DNA from: Pseudomonadota bacterium
GTDB taxonomy: Bacteria; Pseudomonadota; Alphaproteobacteria; Rhodobacterales; Rhodobacteraceae
Reading direction: 5' to 3'
DNA: 64,000 nt
NCBI GenBank assembly: GCA_963205235.1
Contig: CAUJIP010000131.1
Location: 29,235 to 93,234, forward strand
Each line of letters opens with the position of its first letter. Positions within the stretch are counted from its first letter, which is position 1. Shown piece after piece: positions 48,800 through 57,907 of this stretch. Both the position numbers and the translations under genes were made by a program. The notes under the pieces were generated by a model that did not search any database, was not told where the DNA came from, and saw nothing but the letters and a program-made list of their open reading frames with translations.

Positions 48800-49326
48800 A
48801 GCGGCCCGAGCCGGTGCAGGTGATCAAGCAACGCCGCGAGGGGCTGTTGCGGACGCTGGTCGAAGGCGTGCCCTATATCGGTTTTCTGGGTGTCCAGTTC
48901 GACCGGCGCGGGGATGAGCTGACGGCGATCCTGCCCTTCCGTGACGGTCTGATCGGCAACCCCCGCCTGCCTGCCCTCCATGGCGGCGCCACGGCGGCAT
49001 TCCTTGAAATCGCGGCGATGATAGAACTGGCCTGGAGCAGCCTGTGGGACGGGGTCGAGGCCGAGGGTGCCTTGCCCGAAGGCCCGCTGAAGCTGCCCAA
49101 GACCATCGATTTCACCATCGACTACCTGCGTGCGGGCCTGCCCCGCGACGCCTATGCCCGCGCCCGCGTCAATCGGTCGGGGCGGCGCTATGCATCCGTG
49201 CATGTCGAAGCCTGGCAGGACAACCGGTCCAGATTGTTCGCCCAGGCGACCGGACATTTCCTGATGCCCGAACCCGAACCCGAACCCGAACCCGGGCACG
49301 AGTCTGGGCACGAGTCTGGCGCATGA
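48796..49326 (+). CDS. PaaI-type hotdog thioesterase (2) with repeat-encoded C-tail
   Basis: LHGGATAAFLEIAAMIELAW...TIDFTIDYLRAGLPRDAYARARV; tail MPEPEPEPEPGHESGHESGA. Confidence 0.9.
   Translation: MKRPEPVQVIKQRREGLLRTLVEGVPYIGFLGVQFDRRGDELTAILPFRDGLIGNPRLPALHGGATAAFLEIAAMIELAWSSLWDGVEAEGALPEGPLKLPKTIDFTIDYLRAGLPRDAYARARVNRSGRRYASVHVEAWQDNRSRLFAQATGHFLMPEPEPEPEPGHESGHESGA
49266..49318. repeat. Microsatellite: CCCGAA hexanucleotide repeats then two 12-bp GGGCACGAGTCT units
   Basis: cccgaacccgaacccgaacccgaacccgggcacgagtctgggcacgagtct read directly. Confidence 0.9.
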
Positions 49327-50633
49327 CCACGATCACCCATTCTCGCGTCATGAAGATCGCGGCGCCGATCGTGCTGTCCAACGCGACAGTGCCGCTACTG
49401 GGCGCGGTCGATACGGCAGTCATCGGGCAATTGGGAGACGCGGCGCAACTTGGGGCCGTGGGTCTGGGCGCGGTGATCCTGGCCACGCTTTACTGGGCCT
49501 TCGGGTTCCTGCGGATGTCGACCTCGGGCCTTGCCGCACAGGCGCATGGGGCGGGCGAAGTCGGGGAAAGCGCTGCGGTCCTGTTTCGCGCGCTGATCAT
49601 CGCCGGGACCGCCGGGTTCGCGCTGGTGCTGCTTCAGACAGCGCTGTTTGCGGGGGCCTTCGCGCTTGCCCCGGCCACGCCCACGGTTGAAGGGTTCGCG
49701 TGGCAATATCTGCAGGTCCGCATCTGGGGCGCACCAGCGACGATTGCGCTGTACGCCCTGACCGGATGGCTGGTCGGGATGGAGCGGACGCGCGGTGTCC
49801 TGATCCTGCAGCTTTGGCAGAACGGGCTGAATATTCTTTTGTCGATGTGGTTCGTGCTTGGCCTTGGCTGGGGTGTGCCCGGTGTGGCCTTTGCGACCCT
49901 GATCGCCGAATGGGCCGGGCTTGCCCTGGCGCTGTGGCTGGCACGGGATGTGTTCGGTGCTGGCTTGCGCGCAGGGATTGCCCGTCTGCGCAACCGAAGC
50001 GCCATCGCGCTGATGTTCCGGGCCAGCCGCAACATCATGGTGCGCACGGTGATCCTGCAGCTGGCCTTTACCACCTTTGTCTTTCTGGGCGCGCGGTTCG
50101 GAGATGTGACGCTGGCGGCCAATCAGGTGCTGATGCAGTTTCTGGAAGTCACGGCCTATGCGCTGGACGGCTTTGCCATTGCCGCCGAAACGCTGGTAGG
50201 GCAAGCGGTCGGGGCGAAGGCCGAGCGTGATATCCGGTCAGCCAGCCGGATCAGCATGCAATGGGGGTTGGGCGGGGCGCTGGCCCTGACGCTGACCATC
50301 TGGGCCTTTGGTCCGGCTTTCATCGATCTGATGACCACCTCGCCCGAGGTGCGCGAGGAGGCGCGGCACTATCTTCTGTGGCTGACGTTGGCACCGGTCA
50401 TCGGCTTTGCGGCCTGGGTCTATGACGGGATCTTCATCGGTGCCATGCTGACGGGTGTCATGTTGCGTACCATGCTTATTTCCAGCGCGGCCTATTGTGT
50501 TGCGCTGGTCGTGCTGGTGCCAACAACGGGGAACCATGGGCTTTGGCTGGCCCTGATGATCCTGAACGGAACACGGACCTTCACGCTTTGGCGGCAGTTT
50601 CCCAAGGTTCCCGCATTGGCCGCACAGCCGTGA
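49323..50633 (+). CDS. MATE family efflux transporter (DinF-like)
   Basis: MTTITHSRVMKIAAPIVLSNATVPLLGAVDTAVIGQLGDAAQLGAVGLGAVIL; ATGA overlap with the thioesterase gene. Confidence 0.92.
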   Translation: MTTITHSRVMKIAAPIVLSNATVPLLGAVDTAVIGQLGDAAQLGAVGLGAVILATLYWAFGFLRMSTSGLAAQAHGAGEVGESAAVLFRALIIAGTAGFALVLLQTALFAGAFALAPATPTVEGFAWQYLQVRIWGAPATIALYALTGWLVGMERTRGVLILQLWQNGLNILLSMWFVLGLGWGVPGVAFATLIAEWAGLALALWLARDVFGAGLRAGIARLRNRSAIALMFRASRNIMVRTVILQLAFTTFVFLGARFGDVTLAANQVLMQFLEVTAYALDGFAIAAETLVGQAVGAKAERDIRSASRISMQWGLGGALALTLTIWAFGPAFIDLMTTSPEVREEARHYLLWLTLAPVIGFAAWVYDGIFIGAMLTGVMLRTMLISSAAYCVALVVLVPTTGNHGLWLALMILNGTRTFTLWRQFPKVPALAAQP

Positions 50634-50687
50634 GGCTTGCCATTTGCCCCCTTGCCGGGCCATGATCCGCGCACAAAGGGGAGAAAC

Positions 50688-51143
50688 ATGCGGAAATTTC
50701 TGGTCGTGCTGGACGACAGCCGCGAATGCCTGAATGCGATGCGCTTTGCCGCACTTCGGGCGGCGCATACCGGGGGCGGGGTCACGATCCTTTCGGTTGT
50801 CCCGCCGGAAGAATTTCAGACTTGGATGGGCATTGCCGACCTGATGCGGGCCGAGGCGCGCGAACGGATCGAGGCGCATTTTGAGGTCTTCGCCAAATGG
50901 ATGCGCGACAAGCAGGGGGTCAACCCGGAACTGGTGATCCGCGAAGGCGACCCGGTGAACGAGATTTTTGCGCAAGTGAAGGAAGACCCCGACATCGGGA
51001 TTCTGGTCCTTGGGGCGGGAACCGACAAATCGGGGCCGGGGCCATTGGTCACCGCGCTTAGCCGAACCTCGGGTAGCCTGCCGATTCCGATCACCATCGT
51101 GCCGGGCGATCTGTCAAAAGAGCGGCTGGAAAGCATCACCTGA
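50688..51143 (+). CDS. Universal stress protein family
   Basis: MRKFLVVLDDSRECLNAMRFAALRAAHTGGGVTILSVV...ILVLGAG. Confidence 0.88.
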   Translation: MRKFLVVLDDSRECLNAMRFAALRAAHTGGGVTILSVVPPEEFQTWMGIADLMRAEARERIEAHFEVFAKWMRDKQGVNPELVIREGDPVNEIFAQVKEDPDIGILVLGAGTDKSGPGPLVTALSRTSGSLPIPITIVPGDLSKERLESIT

Positions 51144-51254
51144 TGCAGTCTGCGACGCTTTGACTACTGGCAGCAATCTGCCGAAACCCCAAATCACAAA
51201 TGCCTCTGCCTAAGCTTTGGCTTACAGCAAAGCCCGTGAACTCACCCTAAGTCG

Positions 51255-52934
51255 ATGATTGACCGGGCTGCTGCCCACCCCAATCGGAAAGCCATGATGC
51301 AAGCCAAACCGCCGACCACCGGGTCGAACCGCCGCCCTCTTCTGACGCCCATCCTTCTGAACGCGATCGTCACGACCTATCTTCTGGCGTTGTGCAACCA
51401 CACTTACTGGGGCCATCTGATCCGGATCTTCGAGGGCCGGATGCTTCTTGGCATGGTCTTTACCGGGGCCATCTGGTTCCTGATCTATCTGACCATTTCG
51501 ATCCTTGCGGTGCGCTGGCTGCACAAGCCGGTGCTGATCGCCTTCATCATGATCACGGCGGTCAGTTCCTATTACGCCGACGTGCTGGGTGCGGTGATCG
51601 ACCGCGAGATGATCCAGAATGCGATGACGACGACATTTGCCGAATCCAAGCACCTGATCACGCCCGACTTCCTTATGCATGTGGCGCTGTACGGGGTTTT
51701 GCCTTCGATTCTGGTTCTTATGGTCAAGGTCCGCCGCCCGACCTTCTTTCGCGGGCTGATCGGCTGGGTTCTTTGCTCGGCTGGGTCCTTCGCGGCGGTG
51801 GCCGGGCTTTTGTACATCAACTTGCAGACCTTCCAGCCGATCCTGCGCGAACAGAAAGAGCTTCTGTCCTCGGTCCAGCCGCTGGCCCCGGTCGGGGGCA
51901 CTCTGCGCTATGCCAAGATGATGCTGCGGTCGACCAATGTCGTGGTCAAGCCGACTGGCACGGACGCCAAGCCCGGCCCGTTCCTTGCCAAGGCCGACAA
52001 ACCGGTGCTGATCGTGATCGCGGCGGGCGAAACCGGCCGCTCGGCCAGTTGGTCGCTGGATGGTTATGCGAAACAGACCAATCCGGAATTGTCCAAGCGG
52101 GACATCATCTATTACAGCAATGCCACCAGTTGCGGCACGGCGACGGCGACTTCGCTACCCTGCATGTTCTCGCCTCTGACGATGGCGGACTATTCCTATC
52201 AGGCCGGGCTTGAGAACGAGAACCTGCTGGACGTGTTGCAGCGCGCCGGGTTCCACGTCGAATGGTGGGACAACAACACCGGCCACAAGAACATCGCCGA
52301 CCGGGTATCGTCGCGCACGATGAAAGCCGCGGACGGGCCGGAATTCTGCGATCCGGAATGCACGGACGAGGTGTTCCAGAAACACCTGGAAGAGGTGGCC
52401 GCGACGATGACGCAGAACACCGTCATCGTGTTGCACCAGATCGGCAGTCACGGACCAAGCTATTGGCTGCGCTATCCTGCGGATCAAGAGGCTTTCTCGC
52501 CTGCCTGCAAGACCGCGCAGTTCGGCGATTGCACCGACGAGGAAATCGTCAACGCCTACGACAACACCATCGCCTTCACCGACCTGTCCCTGGCCCGCTT
52601 GATCGACAGCATGGATGCCGAAGGACGGGTGATCCCGGCGCTGTTCTATGTGTCCGACCACGGCGAAAGCCTGGGTGAAAACGGGATCTACCTGCATGGT
52701 GCTCCCTATTTCATGGCCCCGCCCGAACAGACCGAAGTGCCCATGGTGATCTGGATGTCGCAGCGGTTCCGCGACAGTCTGGGTCTGGATCAGGCCTGCA
52801 TGGCCAAGGCAGCCGGGGATGCGGTCAGCCACGACAACATGTTTTCAACCATTCTGGGCATGGCGGACGTCGCCACGACGGCGCGCGATCCGGCGCTTGA
52901 CCTTGCCGGGGCATGCCGGAAAGCGGGGGGCTGA
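51255..52934 (+). CDS. Phosphoethanolamine--lipid A transferase-like (EptA family)
   Basis: N-terminal TM region; IAAGETGRSASWSLDGYAKQTNPELSKRD, YSNATSCGTATATSLPCMFS, YVSDHGESLGENGIYLHG. Confidence 0.93.
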   Translation: MIDRAAAHPNRKAMMQAKPPTTGSNRRPLLTPILLNAIVTTYLLALCNHTYWGHLIRIFEGRMLLGMVFTGAIWFLIYLTISILAVRWLHKPVLIAFIMITAVSSYYADVLGAVIDREMIQNAMTTTFAESKHLITPDFLMHVALYGVLPSILVLMVKVRRPTFFRGLIGWVLCSAGSFAAVAGLLYINLQTFQPILREQKELLSSVQPLAPVGGTLRYAKMMLRSTNVVVKPTGTDAKPGPFLAKADKPVLIVIAAGETGRSASWSLDGYAKQTNPELSKRDIIYYSNATSCGTATATSLPCMFSPLTMADYSYQAGLENENLLDVLQRAGFHVEWWDNNTGHKNIADRVSSRTMKAADGPEFCDPECTDEVFQKHLEEVAATMTQNTVIVLHQIGSHGPSYWLRYPADQEAFSPACKTAQFGDCTDEEIVNAYDNTIAFTDLSLARLIDSMDAEGRVIPALFYVSDHGESLGENGIYLHGAPYFMAPPEQTEVPMVIWMSQRFRDSLGLDQACMAKAAGDAVSHDNMFSTILGMADVATTARDPALDLAGACRKAGG

Positions 52935-52937
52935 CGG

Positions 52938-53315
52938 ATGAGCAAGACCGAAAAACCCGCACGCAAGACTGGGGTCGCACATTTCTTCGCTGCTGCCGGC
53001 TATTCGGCGGCAGGCTTCCAGCGGCTTATGCGGGAAAGTGCGGGACGACAGGAAATCTTGCTGATCGTTGCGCTTTTGGTGGCCTTTGTGGTCTTCGGGG
53101 CCTCGGTTCTGGCCACTCTTGGCCTGCTTGCGCTTGGCCTGCTGCTTTTGGCGGTCGAGGCGTTGAACACCGCAATCGAGGAACTGGTCGATCATCTGTC
53201 CCCCGACTGGTCGCAATGGGCCAAGAACGCCAAGGATCTTGGGTCGTTTGCCGTGGCCTGCACCATCGGCGGGGTCATGCTTTATGCCGCGATCGTGCTT
53301 TGGCCCTGGGCCTGA
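52938..53315 (+). CDS. dgkA: Diacylglycerol kinase
   Basis: AAGYSAAGFQRLMRESAGRQEILL, LLLAVEALNTAIEELVDHLSPD. Confidence 0.93.
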   Translation: MSKTEKPARKTGVAHFFAAAGYSAAGFQRLMRESAGRQEILLIVALLVAFVVFGASVLATLGLLALGLLLLAVEALNTAIEELVDHLSPDWSQWAKNAKDLGSFAVACTIGGVMLYAAIVLWPWA

Positions 53316-53386
53316 CTGACGCGGCCTTCCTTGACACTCTACCGGGCAAGGCGCATATCCGACAGGAATAGTCGGAGACTCAGATC

Positions 53387-53947
53387 ATGTTCATCCAGAC
53401 CGAATCCACGCCGAACCCGGCGACGCTGAAATTCCTGCCGGGCCAGACGGTGCTTGAGCTTGGCACCGCCGATTTCCCCAGCGCCGAAGCGGCGGCGAAA
53501 TCGCCTTTGGCCAAGCGCATCTTTGCGGCGGGTGGCGTGACGGGCGTGTTCTTCGGCAATGATTTCGTGACGGTCACCAAGGCCGAAGACACCGACTGGC
53601 CGCATATCAAGCCGCAGATCCTTGGCGCGATCATGGAGCATTTCCAGTCTGGCCAGCCGGTCATGGAAGGCGAAGCTTCGGGTGGCGGCCATGCCGAACA
53701 CACCGGCGAAGACGGCGACATCGTCCGCCAGATCAAGGAACTGCTGGACACCCGCGTCCGTCCTGCCGTGGCGCAGGATGGCGGTGACATCACGTTCCAC
53801 GGCTTTGACCGGGGCGTAGTTTACCTGCACATGCAGGGCGCTTGCGCTGGCTGCCCATCTTCGACCCTGACGCTGAAGATGGGGATCGAAAACCTTCTGC
53901 GGCACTATATCCCCGAAGTGCTGGAAGTCCGCCCGGTCGCCGCCTGA
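53387..53947 (+). CDS. NifU family (Nfu-type) Fe-S scaffold protein
   Basis: MFIQTESTPNPATLKFLPG; C-terminal RPAVAQDGGDITFHGF...GACAGCPSSTLTLKMGIENLLRHYIPEV. Confidence 0.95.
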   Translation: MFIQTESTPNPATLKFLPGQTVLELGTADFPSAEAAAKSPLAKRIFAAGGVTGVFFGNDFVTVTKAEDTDWPHIKPQILGAIMEHFQSGQPVMEGEASGGGHAEHTGEDGDIVRQIKELLDTRVRPAVAQDGGDITFHGFDRGVVYLHMQGACAGCPSSTLTLKMGIENLLRHYIPEVLEVRPVAA

Positions 53948-53948
53948 G

Positions 53949-54644
53949 GTGCCTGATCCTGCCGGTTCCGCTCGGCGCTCCCTTCCGGGCGCTTCTCGCT
54001 TGGGCGCAAGCGATGACAGCCCGCAAGGGCTGGAAGAGCGTGCGGTTCTTGCCTTCGACTGTTCCGGCCCCTGGTGCAGCGCGGCCTTGCTTGTTGCGGG
54101 CAAGGTCATCCAGCGCGATGAACCGATGGAGAAGGGCCAGGCCGAACGGCTGATGCCTTTACTTGATGACCTGCTTGCCGAAGCTGGCCTTGGCTGGGGC
54201 GACCTTGCAGCCTTGGCCGTTGGCACTGGACCCGGCAACTTTACCGGCGTGCGGATTGCGGTGTCGGCGGCACGCGGGCTTGCCCTTGGACTTGGTATTC
54301 CCGCCATCGGCGTGACCCAGCTTGAGGCTTTGGCCCTTGGTCTGCCGCGCCCGGTGACAGTGATCGAAGACGCGCGGCGGGGTGAGGTCTATGTTCAAAC
54401 CTTCGCTGCCGATGGCCCCGGTCCCGCGCGGATCGCCGACGCCGCATCCATCGCATCCGCCCCGCCTGTGACAGGCAACGCGGCGGGGCCGCAGGCCCTT
54501 CCCCCGGCGATGCCAATGATCGAGGCCATTGCCCGGATCGGCGCCCGGCGCGCAGCCTCGCCGCAACCCCGCCCCGCCCCGTTCTATCTGCGCGGGGCTG
54601 ATGCGGCACCGCCATCCGACCCGCCTCCGACGATCCTGCCATGA
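53949..54644 (+). CDS. tsaB: tRNA t6A biosynthesis protein TsaB (N-terminus uncertain)
   Basis: VLAFDCSGPWCSAALLVAGKVI, VGTGPGNFTGVRIAVSAARGLALGL; no in-frame ATG close to the conserved start. Confidence 0.9.
   Translation: MPDPAGSARRSLPGASRLGASDDSPQGLEERAVLAFDCSGPWCSAALLVAGKVIQRDEPMEKGQAERLMPLLDDLLAEAGLGWGDLAALAVGTGPGNFTGVRIAVSAARGLALGLGIPAIGVTQLEALALGLPRPVTVIEDARRGEVYVQTFAADGPGPARIADAASIASAPPVTGNAAGPQALPPAMPMIEAIARIGARRAASPQPRPAPFYLRGADAAPPSDPPPTILP
53963..54040. repeat. Element B5 (diverged inverted-repeat element)
   Basis: CCGCTCGGCGCTCCCTTCCGGGCGCTTCTCGCTTGGGCGCAAGCGATGACAGCCCGCAAGGGCTGGAAGAGCG. Confidence 0.5.
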
Positions 54645-55063
54645 CCCCCGAAGCCCTGGCCGATCTGCATGCCCGCTGCTTCAAGACGCCGCCGCCATGG
54701 AGCGCGGCAGACTTTGCCGGTTTCATTGCAGACCCTTTGGCTTTCCTTCTGGTCGAGGGTGATGCCGGGTTCATTCTGGGTCGCGCCATCGCAGGCGAGG
54801 CCGAGCTTCTGACCCTTGCCGTTGCCCCCGAGGCACGCAGGCGTGGTCTGGGGCGCAAGCTTCTGGCGCGGTTCCAGTATCAGGCCAGCTTGCGCGGGGC
54901 CGAACGTGCGTTCCTTGAGGTTTCGGCCGAGAATGCCCCGGCGATTGCGCTGTACGAATCGGCAGGCTTCACCCGCGTCGGGCTGCGGCGTGGCTATTAC
55001 CAAGCGCCCTCGGGCCAGCGGATCGACGCCCTTGTCCTGGCCCGCGACTTGCAGCCCGGCTGA
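54641..55063 (+). CDS. rimI: Ribosomal-protein-S18-alanine N-acetyltransferase
   Basis: LLTLAVAPEARRRGLGRKLLARF, FLEVSAENAPAIALYESAGFTRVGLRRGYY; ATGA overlap with tsaB. Confidence 0.92.
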   Translation: MTPEALADLHARCFKTPPPWSAADFAGFIADPLAFLLVEGDAGFILGRAIAGEAELLTLAVAPEARRRGLGRKLLARFQYQASLRGAERAFLEVSAENAPAIALYESAGFTRVGLRRGYYQAPSGQRIDALVLARDLQPG

Positions 55064-55121
55064 TTTGCCGTTCTGTTTTGATCGAAAGGTCAAATCTCGA
55101 ATACCGCACGAAGAATCCGGC

Positions 55122-55150
55122 TTGACCCCCGCGCGGGCTTCGCACCTAAT
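55122..55150 (+). promoter_or_regulatory. Possible sigma-70 type promoter for the BMP transporter operon
   Basis: TTGACC - 17 nt - CCTAAT, about 80 nt upstream of the 55229 ATG. Confidence 0.4.
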
Positions 55151-55228
55151 CAGGCCAGAAATCGCCCGCGACCGGGGGGACCCGGCGGACAGGGCGATAG
55201 TGTTTTTATCAACCGGGAGAGAACACCG

Positions 55229-56227
55229 ATGAGCTTCATGAAAACCCTTGCCGGGGCCACTTGCGCCTTCGCCCTGTTCGCGGGCGTCGCTTCGGCAGAA
55301 CCTGCGATCATCTTCGATCTTGGTGGCAAGTTCGACAAGAGCTTCAACGAAGCGGCCTTCAACGGCGCAACCCGTTGGGCCGAAGAAACCGGCGGCACGT
55401 TCAAGGAACTGGAAATGCAGGACGAAGCCCAGCGCGAACAGGCGCTGCGCCGTCTGGCCGAAGCCGGTGCAAACCCTGTCGTCATGACCGGCTTTGCCTT
55501 TGGCGACGTGCTGGCCAAGGTCGCCCCGGACTTCCCGGACACCAAGTTCGCGATCATCGACGTTGACTGGCTGGACTTCCCGAACGTGACGCAAATCGCC
55601 TTTGCCGAACATGAAGGCAGCTATCTGGTCGGGATGCTGGCCGCGATGGCCTCGAAAACCGGGACCGTCGGCTTCATCGGTGGCATGGACATCCCGCTGA
55701 TCCGCCGCTTTGGCTGCGGCTATGCTCAGGGCGTCAAGGCCGTGAACCCCGATGCCGTGATCGTGCTGAACATGACCGGCACCACCCCGGCGGCCTGGAA
55801 CGACCCGGTCAAGGGCGCGGAACTGGCCAAGGGTCAGAAGGCGCAGGGCGCGGACGTGATCTTCGCCGCGGCCGGTGGCACGGGCGTGGGCGTCCTGCAG
55901 GCTGCTGCCGACGAAGGCATCTTCTCGATCGGCGTGGACAGCAACCAGAACCACCTGCACCCCGGCTCGGTCCTGACCTCGATGCTGAAGCGCGTCGACA
56001 ACGCCGTGTATGAGGCGTTCAAGACCGGCACCGACCTGCAGCCGGGCGTGACCCGCATGGGCCTGGCCAACGATGGCGTCGGCTATGCGATGGACGAAAA
56101 CAACGCCGCCCTCGTGACCGCCGAAATGCAGGCCAAGGTTGACGAAGCCGCCGCCAAGATCAAGTCGGGCGAGCTTGTGGTCCATGACTACATGTCCGAC
56201 GAAACCTGCCCGGCCGCGACCTTCTGA
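55229..56227 (+). CDS. BMP family ABC transporter substrate-binding protein
   Basis: Signal peptide; AIIFDLGGKFDKSFNEAAFNGATRWAEE, FIGGMDIPLIRRFGCGYAQGVKAVNPDA. Confidence 0.95.
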   Translation: MSFMKTLAGATCAFALFAGVASAEPAIIFDLGGKFDKSFNEAAFNGATRWAEETGGTFKELEMQDEAQREQALRRLAEAGANPVVMTGFAFGDVLAKVAPDFPDTKFAIIDVDWLDFPNVTQIAFAEHEGSYLVGMLAAMASKTGTVGFIGGMDIPLIRRFGCGYAQGVKAVNPDAVIVLNMTGTTPAAWNDPVKGAELAKGQKAQGADVIFAAAGGTGVGVLQAAADEGIFSIGVDSNQNHLHPGSVLTSMLKRVDNAVYEAFKTGTDLQPGVTRMGLANDGVGYAMDENNAALVTAEMQAKVDEAAAKIKSGELVVHDYMSDETCPAATF

Positions 56228-56249
56228 TCGGTCCTGACCGACAAGAACA

Positions 56250-56281
56250 GTGCCGCGCCAAACCCTTGGCGCGGCACATTT
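56250..56281 (+). promoter_or_regulatory. Strong intercistronic stem-loop between SBP and ATPase genes
   Basis: GTGCCGCGCCAA-ACCC-TTGGCGCGGCAC, 12-bp perfect stem followed by ATTTT. Confidence 0.88.
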
Positions 56282-56347
56282 TCAAAGGGCTGACCCAAAA
56301 GCCGCGCGCCAGAAGCGGTGGGCACCCGGCGGCGACAGGGGGAAGAC

Positions 56348-57907
56348 ATGGCCAGCCAAAATGGGGCCGATGCAGCTTTTGCCATCGAACTGAAGGGTAT
56401 TTCCAAGGCCTTCGGTCCGGTTCAGGCGAACAGGGACATCAACATCGCAGTGCCCCAGGGCACGATCCACGGGATCATCGGCGAAAACGGCGCGGGGAAA
56501 TCCACCCTGATGTCGATCCTGTATGGGTTCTACAAGGCCGACGCCGGGCAGATCTTCGTCAACGGCCAGCTGACCCTGATCCCCGACAGCCAAAGCGCGA
56601 TCCGCGCCGGGATCGGCATGGTGTTCCAGCATTTCAAGCTGGTGCAGAATTTCACCGTCCTTGAAAACATCATCCTCGGGGTCGAGGACGGCCCGCTTCT
56701 GAACACCTCCCTGGCCAAGGCCCGCAAGGAACTTGAACGACTGGCCCGCGACTATGACCTGGAGGTCGATCCCGACGCGCTGATCGAGGATCTGTCGGTC
56801 GGTCACCAGCAGCGGGTCGAAATCCTCAAGGCCCTTTATCGGCAGGCCGAAATCCTGATCCTGGACGAACCGACGGGCGTTCTGACCCCGGACGAGGCCG
56901 ACCACCTGTTCCGCATCCTGAAAGGGCTGAAAGAGCAGGGCAAGACCGTGATCCTGATCACCCACAAGCTGCGTGAGATCATGGAGGCGACCGACAACGT
57001 GTCCGTCATGCGGCGCGGCACGATGGTCGCGACCGTGAAGACCGACGAGACCAGCCCCGAAGCGCTGGCCGAACTGATGGTCGGGCGCAAGGTGCTGCTT
57101 GAGGTGGACAAGGGCACCGCGAAACCCGGAGACGTGGTGCTGAAGGTCGAAGACCTGCGCGTCCGCGATGAACACAAGGTTGAACGGCTGAAAGGCGTCA
57201 GCTTTGACATCCGCGCCGGGGAAATCCTTGGCATCGCCGGGGTGGCCGGGAACGGGCAGACCGAGCTTCTGGAGGCATTGGGCGGCATGATCCGCGCCAC
57301 CGGCAAGATCACGATGAACGGTCAGGACCTGCCGCTGCAAGGCAAGGGGTCAGACGGGCAAAGCCGCCGTCGGGCCGGCATCGCCCATGTGCCCGAAGAC
57401 CGCCACCACCACGGGCTGATCCTCGATTTCACCGCCTGGGAAAACATCGCCTTCGGCTATTTCAACGACCCCGACTACCAGAAGAACGCGCTGTTCATGG
57501 ACAATGCCGCGATCAAGGCCGACACCGCGCAGAAGATGGAAAAGTTCGACGTCCGCCCCCCGATCCCGACCCTTGCCGCCAAGAGCTTTTCCGGCGGCAA
57601 CCAGCAAAAGATCGTGGTCGCCCGCGAGATGGAACAGAGCCCGGCGCTCCTCCTCATCGGCCAGCCCACGCGCGGGGTGGACATCGGCGCGATCGAATTC
57701 ATCCACAACCAGATCATCGCGCTGCGCGACGCAGGCGCGGCCGTGCTTCTGGTCAGCGTGGAACTGGATGAAATCATGAGCCTTTCCGACCGCATCGCCG
57801 TGATGTTCGACGGCAAGCTGATGGGCTTCCGCGACCCCGAAACCACCAATGAACGCGAGCTTGGCCTGCTGATGGCCGGGATGACCGGGAAAGAGGAGGC
57901 CGCCTGA
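56348..57907 (+). CDS. Sugar/nucleoside-type ABC transporter ATP-binding protein (two NBDs)
   Basis: GIIGENGAGKSTLMSILYGFYKADAG, LSVGHQQRVEILKALYRQAEILILDEPTGVLTP; second NBD SGGNQQKIVVAREME. Confidence 0.95.
   Translation: MASQNGADAAFAIELKGISKAFGPVQANRDINIAVPQGTIHGIIGENGAGKSTLMSILYGFYKADAGQIFVNGQLTLIPDSQSAIRAGIGMVFQHFKLVQNFTVLENIILGVEDGPLLNTSLAKARKELERLARDYDLEVDPDALIEDLSVGHQQRVEILKALYRQAEILILDEPTGVLTPDEADHLFRILKGLKEQGKTVILITHKLREIMEATDNVSVMRRGTMVATVKTDETSPEALAELMVGRKVLLEVDKGTAKPGDVVLKVEDLRVRDEHKVERLKGVSFDIRAGEILGIAGVAGNGQTELLEALGGMIRATGKITMNGQDLPLQGKGSDGQSRRRAGIAHVPEDRHHHGLILDFTAWENIAFGYFNDPDYQKNALFMDNAAIKADTAQKMEKFDVRPPIPTLAAKSFSGGNQQKIVVAREMEQSPALLLIGQPTRGVDIGAIEFIHNQIIALRDAGAAVLLVSVELDEIMSLSDRIAVMFDGKLMGFRDPETTNERELGLLMAGMTGKEEAA

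Noticed and set aside
49266-49318. Possible CRISPR or tandem-repeat array
   Set aside because: Units are 6 and 12 bp without spacers and in frame within a CDS; a microsatellite, not CRISPR. No CRISPR-like array seen elsewhere.
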